Shown here one piece after another: positions 1 to 12,200 of a DNA stretch of 64,000 nt (within the stretch, counting starts at the first letter, position 1; each line of letters opens with the position of its first letter). The stretch is taken from positions 9,355,312 to 9,419,311 of the forward strand of contig NC_079483.1 of assembly GCF_026230105.1 (NCBI RefSeq). The letters run 5' to 3'. Below the pieces are notes generated by a model. That model was not told where the DNA came from. It worked only from the letters and a program-made list of their open reading frames with translations, and searched no databases. The DNA comes from Diorhabda sublineata (taxonomy: Eukaryota > Arthropoda > Insecta > Coleoptera > Chrysomelidae). The translations under genes and the position numbers were made by a program.

Positions 1-1665
1 TCAAGACAATCCACTGTGTCTAAAATCAATGGAAACGATGTTAAATTTGAATCAATTGGACTTCGCATTCTTCAGATCTGATTCCCAGTGACTTATACTC
101 GCGTACACTGTAAACTTTTGACTTTGACATAGTGATTTGTCATCAAGACAATCCACTGTGTCTAAAATCAATGGAAACGATGTTAAATTTGAATCAATTG
201 GACTTCGCATTCTTCAGATCTGATTCCCAGTGACTTATACTCGCGTACACTGTAAACTTTTGAGTTTGACATAGTGATTTGTCTTCAAGACAATCCACTG
301 TGTCTAGATTCAATGAAAACGATATTAAATTTGAATCAATTGGACTTCGCATTCTTCAGATCTGATTCCTAGTGACTTATACTCGCGTACACTGTAAACT
401 TTTGACTTTGACATAGTGATTTGTCATCAAGACAATCAACTGTGATTAAAATCAATGGAAACGATATTAAATTTGAATCAATTGGACTTCGCATTCTTCA
501 GATCTGATACTCAGTGACTTATACTCGCGTACACTGTAAACTTTTGACTTTGACATAGTGATTTGTCATCAAGACAATCAACTGTGATTAAAATCAATGG
601 AAACGATATTAAATTTGAATCAATTGGACTTCGCATTCTTCAGATCTGATACTCAGTGACTTATACTCGCGTACACTGTAAACTTTTGACTTTGACATAG
701 TGATTTGTCATCAAGACAATCCACTGTGTCTAAAATCAATGGAAACGATGTTAAATTTGAATCAATTGGACTTCGCATTCTTCAGATCTGATTCCCAGTG
801 ACTTATACTCGCGTACACTGTAAACTTTTGACTTTGACATAGTGATTTGTCATCAAGACAATCCACTGTGTCTAGAATTAATGAAAACGATATTAAATTT
901 GAATCAATTGGACTTCGCATTCTTCAGATCTGATTCCCAGTGACTTATACTCGCGTACACTGTAAACTTTTGACTTTGACATAGTGATTTGTCATCAAGA
1001 CAATCCACTGTCTCAAATCAATGGAAACGATGTTAAATTTGAATCAATTGGACTTCGCATTCTTCAGATCTGATTCCTAGTGACTTATACTCGCGTACAC
1101 TGTAAACTTTTGACTTTGACATAGTGATTTGTCATCAAGACAATCAACTGTGATTAAAATCAATGGAAACGATATTAAATTTGAATCAATTGGACTTCGC
1201 ATTCTTCAGATCTGATACTCAGTGACTTATACTCGCGTACACTGTAAACTTTTGACTTTGACATAGTGATTTGTCATCAAGACAATCCACTGTGTCTAAA
1301 ATCAATGGAAACGATGTTAAATTTGAATCAATTGGACTTCGCATTCTTCAGATCTGATTCCCAGTGACTTATACTCGCGTACACTGTAAACTTTTGACTT
1401 TGACATAGTGATTTGTCATCAAGACAATCCACTGTGTCTAGAATTAATGAAAACGATATTAAATTTGAATCAATTGGACTAAGTATTTTTCAGATCTGAT
1501 CCTCAGTGACTTATACTCGCGTACACTGTAAACTTTTGACTTTGACATAGTGATTTGTCTTTAAGACAATCCACTGTGTCTAGAATCAATGAAAACGATA
1601 TTAAATTTGAATCAATTGGACTAAGTATTTTTCGGATCTGATCCCCAGTGACTTCTTTCTGGTTC
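1..1665. repeat. 142-bp satellite array (about 11.7 copies, continues off the left edge)
   Basis: Head-to-tail copies of a unit of about 142 bp; unit starts fall at 1, 143 and 285. Copies differ by few substitutions and a 2-3 bp deletion near 1010. Two subtypes are mixed, differing in the word after the CAATC core (CACTGTGTC or AACTGTGATT). The last two copies, from about 1430, are the most diverged: CTTCGCATTC becomes AAGTATTTTT. This is the usual decay at an array edge. No open frame is conserved. Confidence 0.95.
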
Positions 1666-1790
1666 CAGTCATCGAGAAGACAGAAATTTTGCGCTTATTA
1701 GTAGGTTATCAACGAAAATAAAGCTGCTGCTGATAACGCATTGTCTTGCATCGCTTCTTTATGTATTATAACTTTTTCTGTGTCATTATA

Positions 1791-3222
1791 CGAGGGTTTC
1801 TACTTAAATTTTGAAATAAACAAATAAAAACGAATATTTATAACTGAATATGGCTTTATTACTTTTCAAATTATTCTCTATTAAGAACAATAAACTTTTG
1901 CATGCATTTGAACCAATTGCCGAAGCATTTTTTCCATTTCGATTGAAGTACCTCCAAAACATCAACTGATTCTTCAGGTGTGGACAAACTTCTGCGGCAA
2001 TCCATCAATTTGATGTTTTTACTGCCCAAAAAGGTTTTTGTTTGAACTGATGTATGAAAGCTCTCATTGTAGTGATGGAAAATGATTCTTCTTCTGCGAC
2101 TGACTTCCCTGATTTTTTCCAAATCATTAAGAATTGACCCTTCTAGGTTGCTCCAAAGGAAGGGTGGTGATATGTCCAGTTATTCATATCTAACCTCATG
2201 GGGAGCCACCTGGTACTAGTGATTTAGTATTACTTAGTCCTTTTTTACTATGTTTTGAGTTTTTCTCTTTCCAAAATCTTGTTAACGATTTGATAAGTTT
2301 CTTTGAGTACGACGGATGGTTCATCAATTCGATGTTTTGACTGTTCAAAATAGTTTTTGTTTGAACTGATATCTGAGAGTTTTCTACGATTGGTTTCTGT
2401 GAATTTTCCGTACACTTCTGTTAAAAAAATGCTGATGTATCATCCAGAAAAATTAGAAATAGAAAAATTTTCTACAGTGTTTTATTTTGGAATTTAATGA
2501 ATGGATTATGATAGAATTTTTTTTGCTAGTTACCAAAATTTTCATGCAGATTTTGGATTTTCCATTTGAATGTTTGGGTTACCTTAATAATCATATGAAT
2601 TATAAAAAACATGTATTGAACCAAAATGCATTTAGAAACATCGAGAGTGTTTTTATCTTCGATAAGAATCATTTCACGTATAGTTGATCGACGTCCTTTC
2701 AAAAAAATCCATCGAAATCTAATTGAAATTAAATTTCTGATAAGCATCATTCATCATCGATCTCTTAGACTATGGCTAGCACTTTGTGGGCCTACAAATC
2801 CCTTCATTGCGGTGGATTAATCCCCTGATTCTTTTTATTACAGTTTTTATTTGCTTTCTTCATTCTTTTCGGTTTCTGCATTCTGTTTACCAGTCTTGAA
2901 AGACATATACAATCGATTATTGTTTAGTTTCGGATTAATATGCATAGATCTGTGATTCATCGCCTATCACGATCGCGTTTTTGAGCGATTGTCAAATTAC
3001 GCGGTATCCAACGCGAACAAACCTTTTTGACAGTCGAATGTCATGCAATATTGAAATGTATGCCAGTGGAACTAATGCCCACTCACTGTTTGTCAAATGT
3101 CAATCTTGAAATGTCGCGTAGCATCGATGTTTTCTGACACAATAATCGATTTTGGACGACCTTCACGAAAGTCATCCTGCAACTAAGTGTTGCCAAATTT
3201 CAAAACTTAATTAACAGCCCTT
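1791..3222 (-). mobile_element. Decayed near full-length mariner (DD34D type)
   Basis: Both ends carry related terminal repeats: CGAGGGTTTCTACTTAAATT at the left and, inverted, the CAAAACTTAATTAACAGCCC end near 3222. TA precedes the left end. Read on the minus strand, transposase motifs appear in order: REGRPKS near 3160, IGDESQIYAY (first catalytic Asp) near 2950, FHHYNESFHTS near 2060 (the catalytic Asp of HHDN is changed to Tyr), then TPEESVD and KCFGNWFKCMQK near 1900. The PPYSPDLAPND segment with the third Asp is deleted, and frames are broken throughout, so it is inactive. The C-terminal open piece is 1871-2122. The length of about 1.4 kb fits mariner. Confidence 0.8.
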
Positions 3223-4579
3223 CAAATGCGTTCTAACACTTGCACTTAAGTTGTATGATCATTTCTAATAGTTTCATTAACTTGGGGGTATTCTATAATA
3301 TTCTAAAGCTTCTCATTGAAGTTTTTTCTGTTAAATACGTCAAACATATTTTTCTCGCGCCTACGATAGCTGTTTAAATATCGAAAAACATATTATTGTA
3401 GGTATTTTCGAGTCAGTTATATCTCACTTTGGGAATCAAGTCTATTTCCTCCAACATCGCAGCGATAACTAAATGACATTAAAGAGAAATCGTTTGTGCT
3501 CGAACAGTAAAAGTTTTGTATGGAATTATTTATGGGTAATAATGAGGCTGTCGCCTAAAATGTAGAAAGTTTGTTTTGTATCCCCCCTATTCACTTCGTC
3601 GCCATGAAAACTTGATTTTTCGGTTAATTTTAAATGTTATACCTCTTATATAGAAAATCAGTAACATGTCTTTAATTAAAAATTCGGCAAGGGAGAAATC
3701 AAATCAGCGTGCGAAATCCAAATGGAATAAATTTGATTTATAAATTTACATTCTTCAACGTGAAAAATCGACTACTTTCGATTGACAGCCACAACCTAAC
3801 ATAACCTCCAATTTTTTGACAATGCGCAGAACCGAACTAGAACCTTCAAGGATAGAGAGAGCGTTATCATTCTGTCTTTCTTATTCGAAACGGCTTCTAC
3901 CAAGCTGATTAAAACCATTGATATAGAATAAAATAAAATCATAGAGTTACAGAAATTTCCTGCAATGTACTTACTATAACCTTAAAATAATTTTGACATT
4001 TTGACGTACTCGATGAGCTGTCAAGTGATAATAAAAACATGCGCAGAAATGACTTTACTTTTTGGTAACCCATTCATGTACGTGATTTATCCGAAGAGTT
4101 TCTGATCTCAACCTGAAGATGTCAGCATGTAATTTGCCATATCGCGAATCTAGAACTAAAACGAGGTTACTCGTATTTTGTCGATTTTTGAACATTAAAA
4201 TCAGTACAATGGTTTCGTGGTTCAGTTGAATATTTTTCTTATAGATTTTTCGCCTGATAAATCAGAGTATCTGCCTAGTTAAGAGAGCGAGTAACTCAGA
4301 AAATGCCTCGAAAATCCTAATTCAGAAGAAATGGAGGACGCTCTGAAATGACTGAGAAATCAAGAAAATGAAAAAGACAGTCCGAAAACCTAACCTATCC
4401 TAACCTAACCTAACCAAATTGTAAACGAAAATAAATGAGAAAAAGCAAGAAATTTTTAACTCATACTTGGCATCTGGAAGCTACATTGATCTACATTGAT
4501 AAGCTGGAAACAAAAACCACTTTAACTAACAGTAGGAGGAAGTTTATTTAAACATTTTTCTACCTCTCGAAGGCCAAAG
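3223..4579. other. No gene recognised
   Basis: AT-rich sequence without a convincing coding frame, splice-linked exons or terminal repeats. The only structure noticed is a short telomere-like run, listed separately. Confidence 0.5.
4387..4415. repeat. Short CCTAA (TTAGG-type) telomere-like run
   Basis: About six units of CCTAA with one substitution (CCTAT). TTAGG is the usual insect telomere repeat, but CCTAA-rich words also occur in many insect repeats, so this may be incidental. Confidence 0.5.
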
Positions 4580-4910
4580 AGTTCCAGTGTCCAAGACAAT
4601 GTACCTCAACACCTTGGGAATAAAAAAAGATGTAGTAGACGGCTAAAGAAGAGATCGAATATAAAAATTTCGCTTCGGCGACTAAAATCGACACCACGCC
4701 CAAAAGATTTCACCTCACGTTGGTAAAAACTCATATTAAATATTTTCCGGTTGTACTTTCTCAGTACTACTCAGATACAAAAAGGTACTTGCATCAGAGA
4801 TGCATATCGATTGTACGTCAAATGATATAAGATATAAATCAATCAAGCAAAAGAATCAGTCTATAATAATGAATTCAACTTAAGCTTTCACCGTCTGAAG
4901 AACCTCAAAG
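4580..4910 (+). pseudogene. Fragment of a repeat-borne protein of unknown function
   Basis: Broken frames read KTMYLNTLGIKKDVV near 4590, then SQYYSDTKRYLHQR near 4760 and NNEFNLSFHRLK near 4870, separated by stops and frameshifts. I recall the same order (FLNTLGI, then SHYxR...KYL, then FNLSF) from a protein repeated in many insect genomes and probably transposon-borne. That is from memory and was not searched. It is not functional here. Confidence 0.4.
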
Positions 4911-5592
4911 ATCAAAGCCGTAACTTTGAAAGAGGTGAAGCTCTACCAGAATATCAAGACCACATAAAGAGGTAATCAAGTATGAGGGCAAGATTTTGGC
5001 AATAAATTTCGTCGCAAAAGCAGGATCAAGATCCGAGATAGCTTCTTGGTTTGTTTGAATACTTCCAGTTTTTTCCAGAAGGTTTCGATGAATTTAAATC
5101 AATTGTAGCCGTCATGCGTATGTTGTGGTTATATAAAAAATCTTGATCTTAAGCTCTTTACATCTGGACATTCTGAAATGGAACGTGATTGAATGCAATC
5201 TGCTATCGGACCTAAATTTGGCGATTGGGAAACCATTGCGGATAATGCTGGAAAACATTGACCAAGACAAGTTGGCTTCAAAAATTTTTATTACATTTTG
5301 TATTTGTATAAAAGATAGAACTTCAATAAAAGATAGTTCTATGACTAGATATCTGAGAAAAAAATGAGATAAAGTAAACTATACTGGGTTGCTTCAAAAA
5401 AGTACTAGAATTCAATAAAAATCACTACCTTGTAATAGCTTTTGGTAATGAAAACGAAATTATATCAAATATTAAAAAAGAAAAATTGGGAAAGTAAAAA
5501 TTTCTCAGGCCAACAAAAAAATTTTGTTTGAAAACTTTTTTTTATTTTAATAGCTGATCTTTATAGATTTTTACGTGCTGACTCCAAATCTG
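4911..5592. other. No gene recognised
   Basis: May include further decayed parts of the repeat-borne element upstream. The 74-codon open stretch at 5143-5367 has no recognisable motif. Confidence 0.4.
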
Positions 5593-6720
5593 GCATTAGT
5601 TTTTTTGTATCACTTTAACATCTTGGTGAAAACGCTGACCTTGCCCCCCACTAACATTTCTCAAATTGTCGAGGTGGCTGTTCAAAAAGTGAACTTTCAG
5701 GCTCATCAAACATCCTAGCTCTTCAAACTTTTTTAGCATATTGGCAGCAATATTTTGGGTTTTTTTCATTTCCCAAGAGCTTGGTGATAACTTACTTGAA
5801 GTATACCCATGCTTCTTCTTCATTTGAGGACATTGTGGATTCGAAACTAACGTCAAACATCATTTTTCTAATATCAGGTCCGGTGAAGACGCCTTCTTTC
5901 AATTTAGCTTCTGAAAGGTGTGGAAATTTCTGACAGAGATATTTGAAACAAGGCCCGTCTTTAGGTAAAGCCTTTACAAACTGTTTCGTGAGGCCTAACT
6001 TAATACGTAGTGGTGGTAGCAGCACGTTTTTTGGGTCTACAAGATTTTTGCGTAGAATGTTCTTTTCGCCAGGCTTTAAAGACTCTCCAGCAGGCCAGTT
6101 CTTTTTGCACCAATTTTGATTCCCAGCTCTACTGTCCCGTTCACACAGAAAACCATAAAACCACAGCGTCCCGTCTTCTTTTTTGTACTCAATTCCAAAC
6201 TCACTCATTAGACCAGAAATGTCTGAGCAGTACACCAAATCACCCTCTTGTTCAAAATACTAGAAAATTGCTGTTCTCTCTTCCTATACACGTGAACGCT
6301 AGTTCCAGCCGCCAACAAGTTCTTTTCTTTTAGCCTAGAGCCAAGCAGTTAAGCTTTTTCTTTCGTTAAGCCCAGATCCCTAACTAAGTCGTTAAGCTCG
6401 ACGTGAGTGAACAATTTAGGCTCTACATTTTCTGTAACACATTGAAATTCTTCTGTTACAAGAGAATTTAAGTCCTCTAGTGGTTCAGGGACCGGCAAAT
6501 CTACACCTACTGGTCGGATAGCGGACGGAAGATTTGAGTAGCTTATTACTTTTTTGTTTTTAGAGTTATGGCCAGTAATATCAAAACTGCAAAAGTAACA
6601 GTCATCGGAATGATTTCTTGGCTCCCTCCATATCATAGGAACAGCAAGTTTGAAGTCTTTTTTTGACCATTTTCTAAGGTCTTCAACACGTACATAACAA
6701 ATCTTATGCGGCGCCCAAAA
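5593..6720 (-). pseudogene. Decayed copy of an invertebrate repeat-borne protein, unnamed family
   Basis: Minus-strand frames in order: FWAPHKICYVRVEDLRKW then REPRNHSDDCYFC (6720-6580), a Pro-rich linker (about 6530-6460), MVYCSDISGLMSEFGIEYKK (6238), then LLPPLRIKLGLTKQFVKALP and CQKFPHLSEAKLKEGVFTGP (about 6020-5870), and finally KKFEELGCLMSLKVHFLNSH and GQGQRFHQD (about 5735-5610). I recall this motif order from an unnamed family repeated in aphid, hydra and insect genomes. Lesions seen are an in-frame stop just before FWAPHK, a frame change between 6349 and 6240, loss of the segment between EYKKED and the FLC-RDSRA motif, and a frameshift near 5800. Function is unknown; it is probably a transposon-derived protein. 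Confidence 0.6.
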
Positions 6721-8059
6721 TTAATCCTGATCTCCAAGTTTAGTTCCAAAGTATGCTAGATAAACCTTTTTTACAAAGTCTGTAATGTTTCTTTGGTGTT
6801 TTTTAATAACAAACTCACCATAAATATAACAAAAACTGTCAACAGTGTTTTTACAACCGCGATTAGGCATTGCACTGAGCACATGTACATACAGGAAACG
6901 GAAACGTGAAATTGAGGTTAGGTTGAAACTAAACTAAACATCAGCAGTACTACCAACATCATCTTCGTTCATTAAATACCCCTAGATAGGTATGGAGTCG
7001 GTCTTGGTTCATTAGACCAATTTTTTCAATTTTATTTTAACTATAAAAATGCTGTTAAATTCTCAAAATGTTGCTTGATTTCATAAACGTAACTATAAAA
7101 TGTGAATAAATGGTGGGTGATACACCTTTTTAAGCATCATATGTGGATTCAGTAACCTAAAAAACATAAGAATAAGGTATTTTCAGTAAAAAAGTTTTTT
7201 GGCCTGTGTAATTGATGAGGCGATATGAATAAACTAGTTAAATATGCTTTTTATAAATTTTTACAATTAATTGATATTTGATTGTTGTCCCCCCGGCATA
7301 AAACATTATTGGTAATGGTTAAAAGGCACTTAGAACTACAGTTACAGTTTCTGTGATCTCCCCTATGCCACCATGATAATTTCCGTTGATGTTTGTTTTT
7401 ATTTTGGAAAATAAAACATCATTGTGAAGAAAATGTGGACTATTAAGTGGACTAGTCACCTTTGCTATGCTAAAAACTAACAATCTACATAATATTCGAT
7501 TTCTACTTGTTTTTGTTAACATTTCCTCGCCATTTCAACGAACTTTTTACACATTTTAACATTTTAATCCCTGCTGAATCTGACAAAAACGAGATTATAG
7601 TTTTAAAATACGTTATCAATCTGTCGATTAAAAGAAGCATGATACGAATGGTCAATAACGAGTTTATAGATGTGTAAAAATTGCCACTTTGACCAACGGC
7701 TTGAGGTAATCAGTCATTAACTGACGTATCTGATTCAATTTACCAGGTTGTTAGTGAAGAGAAAAATATTTGCACTGTTTAACCGTATTGGAATGTGAAT
7801 GTTCTTTGTTTGTGTGGATCCATGTCGAAATTAATGATGCCAAACGGTGCAGAAAATAGCACATCATCGAGAGAATAATTTATTAGTGAAGGGTTAAAAG
7901 GAGCCCTACCTCCAAGAAGTCAATTTCAGTGACAGCTTATATCTTGGCCCCAAATTGATGAATCAACTATACGAAGCAATAAATACGCAATCAAAATAAA
8001 TAGTATAGTTTGATATTAGGTTTTCCAAATGAAAATAATGACAAGATTAATAAGATAGT
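6721..8059. other. No gene recognised
   Basis: AT-rich. The 67-codon minus open stretch at 7319-7522 has no family motif. The 5' part of the preceding pseudogene may run into about 6721-6900. Confidence 0.4.
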
Positions 8060-8480
8060 TGAAAAAATTCGTTTCAACTTTTATTTCTTCTTATTTTATA
8101 ATCTTTGTCTCAGCTGCTTTTTTCGCATATTCAATTTATATCTTTTTTGGTCTTCCTCTATGCTTTTTATCTGCTATTTAGGACTCAAATGTTTTTTTTT
8201 GGTATCTTTTTTTCAGATATCTAGCGTATGTCTTAAAATCATCTGATTGGGCTCCATATATTTCATTTCTATCTGCTTTTATCTTCATTTTTTATTTTTA
8301 CTTTCCTTATTCTTTATTTTCCTAGATAATCTCGTTCCCATTACCTTTATATGGGTTCTTTAATTTTGATCCAGTCTCTGTATAACACAGCATGGTAAAT
8401 CATTTCAATTTCTATGTTTTTTGACACTTACTTTTCCTAGTCCTTCATCTGCAACTCTGTAGGTCATTGGTTATAAAGCA
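8060..8480 (-). pseudogene. Possible LINE ORF2 C-terminal remnant
   Basis: The minus strand near 8165-8130 reads KKHRGRPKK, a basic motif typical of the C-terminus of RTE/Jockey-class reverse transcriptases (RRGRPKKTW). The plus strand is T-rich, as in the clearer LINE relic at 31860-32780. No catalytic motif survives, so this rests on one motif and base composition. Confidence 0.3.
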
Positions 8481-8739
8481 ATAGTGAGAAAGCAGTAGCC
8501 TTGGCAAAGCAATAACTCCAAAGAAAAAGACAAACATGAAATCAATATCAAGCGATATTTGACTTCTTGCCAAGTAGAACCTCCTCTTGTAAAAATATAA
8601 ACAAAATAAGTCCACGAATCTCCTAAAAACCAGAAAGTCTCTTAGTCATAACCTGATTACAACCAAACTACCTCAAAAAGTCATTAAAATGATAACAGTA
8701 ATTTATAATGCGATCCTCAGAACTGATTATTTATTAAAT

Positions 8740-9250
8740 AATCGTCATATCCAATCCTGGAAAACTAGCTGAAGAAGTTACTTCCTATAGACCAATTAGT
8801 TTACTTCCAGTACTGGCTAAACTGTTAGAGAGGCTACCCTTAATCAAAACTAAGTTATTCCGAGGCATCAATTTGGATTCCGAGTGGAACATACCTACCA
8901 TCGAGCAAGTACAAAGAATAACAAATATAATCATGCAAGATCTGGAAGATAAAAAGTCCGTTGAGTCTACTTCACAAAGTGAGAAAATACCTTCTTCTAA
9001 ATTATTTCTTCATTCCAAAATAGATTCAACGATTCATCTAATCAACGCAGGTATTCCACAAGGTAGCGCTATGGGTCCGGTATTATGTCTTTTGTACACC
9101 TACATCAGAGATCCATCCAAGTGACCTTTACGAACAGACGAGAAAACTGTACCTCAGGTACAATAAACGAAAATAAAGTTCCACAAAGGTAAGATGTCAA
9201 AATCTTAAATTCCATTATCCAAGATTTTCTTGGAAGAAATACGTCTTTAC
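8740..9250 (+). pseudogene. Jockey-like LINE reverse transcriptase fragment
   Basis: One open frame carries the RT fingers motif SYRPISLLPVLAKLLERL (about 8788-8840), then a decayed HQFGFR equivalent, then TIEQVQRITNIIMQDLEDKK, then AGIPQGSAMGPVLCLLYT (RT motif B, about 9047-9100), ending at a stop at 9122. The sequence between LEDKK and AGIPQGS, which should hold catalytic motif A (the DVAQAFDKVW type), is lost, as is the ADD motif C. It is dead. It has the same orientation as the 259-bp array that follows, whose monomer is the C-terminal part of the same kind of ORF. Confidence 0.8.
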
Positions 9251-9254
9251 AGGA

Positions 9255-12200
9255 AGAAAACATCTTGGGATTGAAATATCTATCGATAATAAATGGATGA
9301 TATATAAGAGAAAACTTATTTGGATATAAGGAATCCAGTTATGGGGTTCAGGATCTGAAGATGCTAAATTCTCCATGGTATTTGCCCATCAGCATCATTG
9401 CTAGGGATCTAAAAGTGCTCTTGGTTCGAGAAGAAATTGAAGTGTCTATTGAAAAATATGATGAAAGACTTCGGTCTCACCCCAATAGATTGACCAAACA
9501 CCTCTTTACTGAAAGAAAACATCTTGGGATTGAAATATCTATCGATAATAAATTGATGATATACAAGAGAAAACTTATTTGGATATAAGGAATCCAGTTA
9601 TGGGGTTCAGAACCTGAAGATGCTAAATTCTCCATGGTATTTGCCCATCAGCATCATTGCTAGGGATCTAGAAGTGCTCTTGGCTTGAGAAGAAATTGAA
9701 GTGTCTAGTGAAAAATATGATGAATGACTTTGGTCTCGCCCCAATCGATTGACCAAACACCTCTTTACTGAAAGAAAACATCTTGGGATTGAAATATCTA
9801 TCGATAATAAATTGATGATATACAAGAGAAAACTTATTTGGATATAAGGAATCCAGTTATGGGGTTCAGGATCTGAAGATGCTAAATTCTCCATGGTATT
9901 TGCCCATCAGCATCATTGCTAGGGATCTAGAAGTGCTCTTGGCTTGAGAAGAAATTGAAGTGTCTAGTGAAAAATATGATGAATGACTTTGGTCTCGCCC
10001 CAATCGATTGACCAAACACCTCTTTACTGAAAGAAAACATCTTGGGATTGAAATATCTATCGATAATAAATTGATGATATACAAGAGAAAACTTATTTGG
10101 ATATAAGGAATCCAGTTATGGGGTTCAGGATCTGAAGATGCTAAATTCTCCATGGTATTTGCCCATCAGCATCATTGCTAGGGATCTAGAAGTGCTCTTG
10201 GTTCGAGAAGAAATTGAAGTGTCTATTGAAAAATATGATGAAAGACTTCGGTCTCACCCCAATAGATTGACCAAACATCTCTTTACTGAAAGAAAACATC
10301 TTGGGATTGAAATATCTATCGATAATAAATTGATGATATACAAGAGAAAACTTATTTGGATATAAGGAATCCAGTTATGGGGTTCAGAACCTGAAGATGC
10401 TAAATTCTCCATGGTATTTGCCCATCAGCATCATTGCTAGGGATCTAGAAGTGCTCTTGGCTTGAGAAGAAATTGAAGTGTCTAGTGAAAAATATGATGA
10501 ATGACTTTGGTCTCGCCCCAATCGATTGACCAAACACCTCTTTACTGAAAGAAAACATCTTGGGATTGAAATATCTATCGATAATAAATTGATGATATAC
10601 AAGAGAAAACTTATTTGGATATAAGGAATCCAGTTATGGGGTTCAGGATCTGAAGATGCTAAATTCTCCATGGTATTTGCCCATCAGCATCATTGCTAGG
10701 GATCTAGAAGTGCTCTTGGTTCGAGAAGAAATTGAAGTGTCTATTGAAAAATATGATGAAAGACTTCGGTCTCACCCCAATAGATTGACCAAACATCTCT
10801 TTACTGAAAGAAAACATCTTGGGATTGAAATATCTATCGATAATAAATTGATGATATACAAGAGAAAACTTATTTGGATATAAGGAATCCAGTTATGGGG
10901 TTCAGAACCTGAAGATGCTAAATTCTCCATGGTATTTGCCCATCAGCATCATTGCTAGGGATCTAAAAGTGCTCTTGGTTCGAGAAGAAATTGAAGTGTC
11001 TATTGAAAAATATGATGAAAGACTTCGGTCTCACCCCAATAGATTGACCAAACACCTCTTTACTGAAAGAAAACATCTTGGGATTGAAATATCTATCGAT
11101 AATAAATGGATGATATACAAGAGAAAACTTATTTGGATATAAGGAATCCAGTTATGGGGTTCAGAACCTGAAGATGCTAAATTCTCCATGGTATTTGCCC
11201 ATCAGCATCATTGCTAGGGATCTAGAAGTGCTCTTGGTTCGAGAAGAAATTGAAGTGTCTATTGAAAAATATGATGAAAGACTTCGGTCTCACCCCAATA
11301 GATTGACCAAACATCTCTTTACTGAAAGAAAACATCTTGGGATTGAAATATCTATCGATAATAAATTGATGATATACAAGAGAAAACTTATTTGGATATA
11401 AGGAATCCAGTTATGGGGTTCAGAACCTGAAGATGCTAAATTCTCCATGGTATTTGCCCATCAGCATCATTGCTAGGGATCTAGAAGTGCTCTTGGCTTG
11501 AGAAGAAATTGAAGTGTCTAGTGAAAAATATGATGAATGACTTTGGTCTCGCCCCAATCGATTGACCAAACACCTCTTTACTGAAAGAAAACATCTTGGG
11601 ATTGAAATATCTATCGATAATAAATTGATGATATACAAGAGAAAACTTATTTGGATATAAGGAATCCAGTTATGGGGTTCAGGATCTGAAGATGCTAAAT
11701 TCTCCATGGTATTTGCCCATCAGCATCATTGCTAGGGATCTAGAAGTGCTCTTGGTTCGAGAAGAAATTGAAGTGTCTATTGAAAAATATGATGAAAGAC
11801 TTCGGTCTCACCCCAATAGATTGACCAAACATCTCTTTACTGAAAGAAAACATCTTGGGATTGAAATATCTATCGATAATAAATTGATGATATACAAGAG
11901 AAAACTTATTTGGATATAAGGAATCCAGTTATGGGGTTCAGAACCTGAAGATGCTAAATTCTCCATGGTATTTGCCCATCAGCATCATTGCTAGGGATCT
12001 AAAAGTGCTCTTGGTTCGAGAAGAAATTGAAGTGTCTATTGAAAAATATGATGAAAGACTTCGGTCTCACCCCAATAGATTGACCAAACACCTCTTTACT
12101 GAAAGAAAACATCTTGGGATTGAAATATCTATCGATAATAAATGGATGATATACAAGAGAAAACTTATTTGGATATAAGGAATCCAGTTATGGGGTTCAG

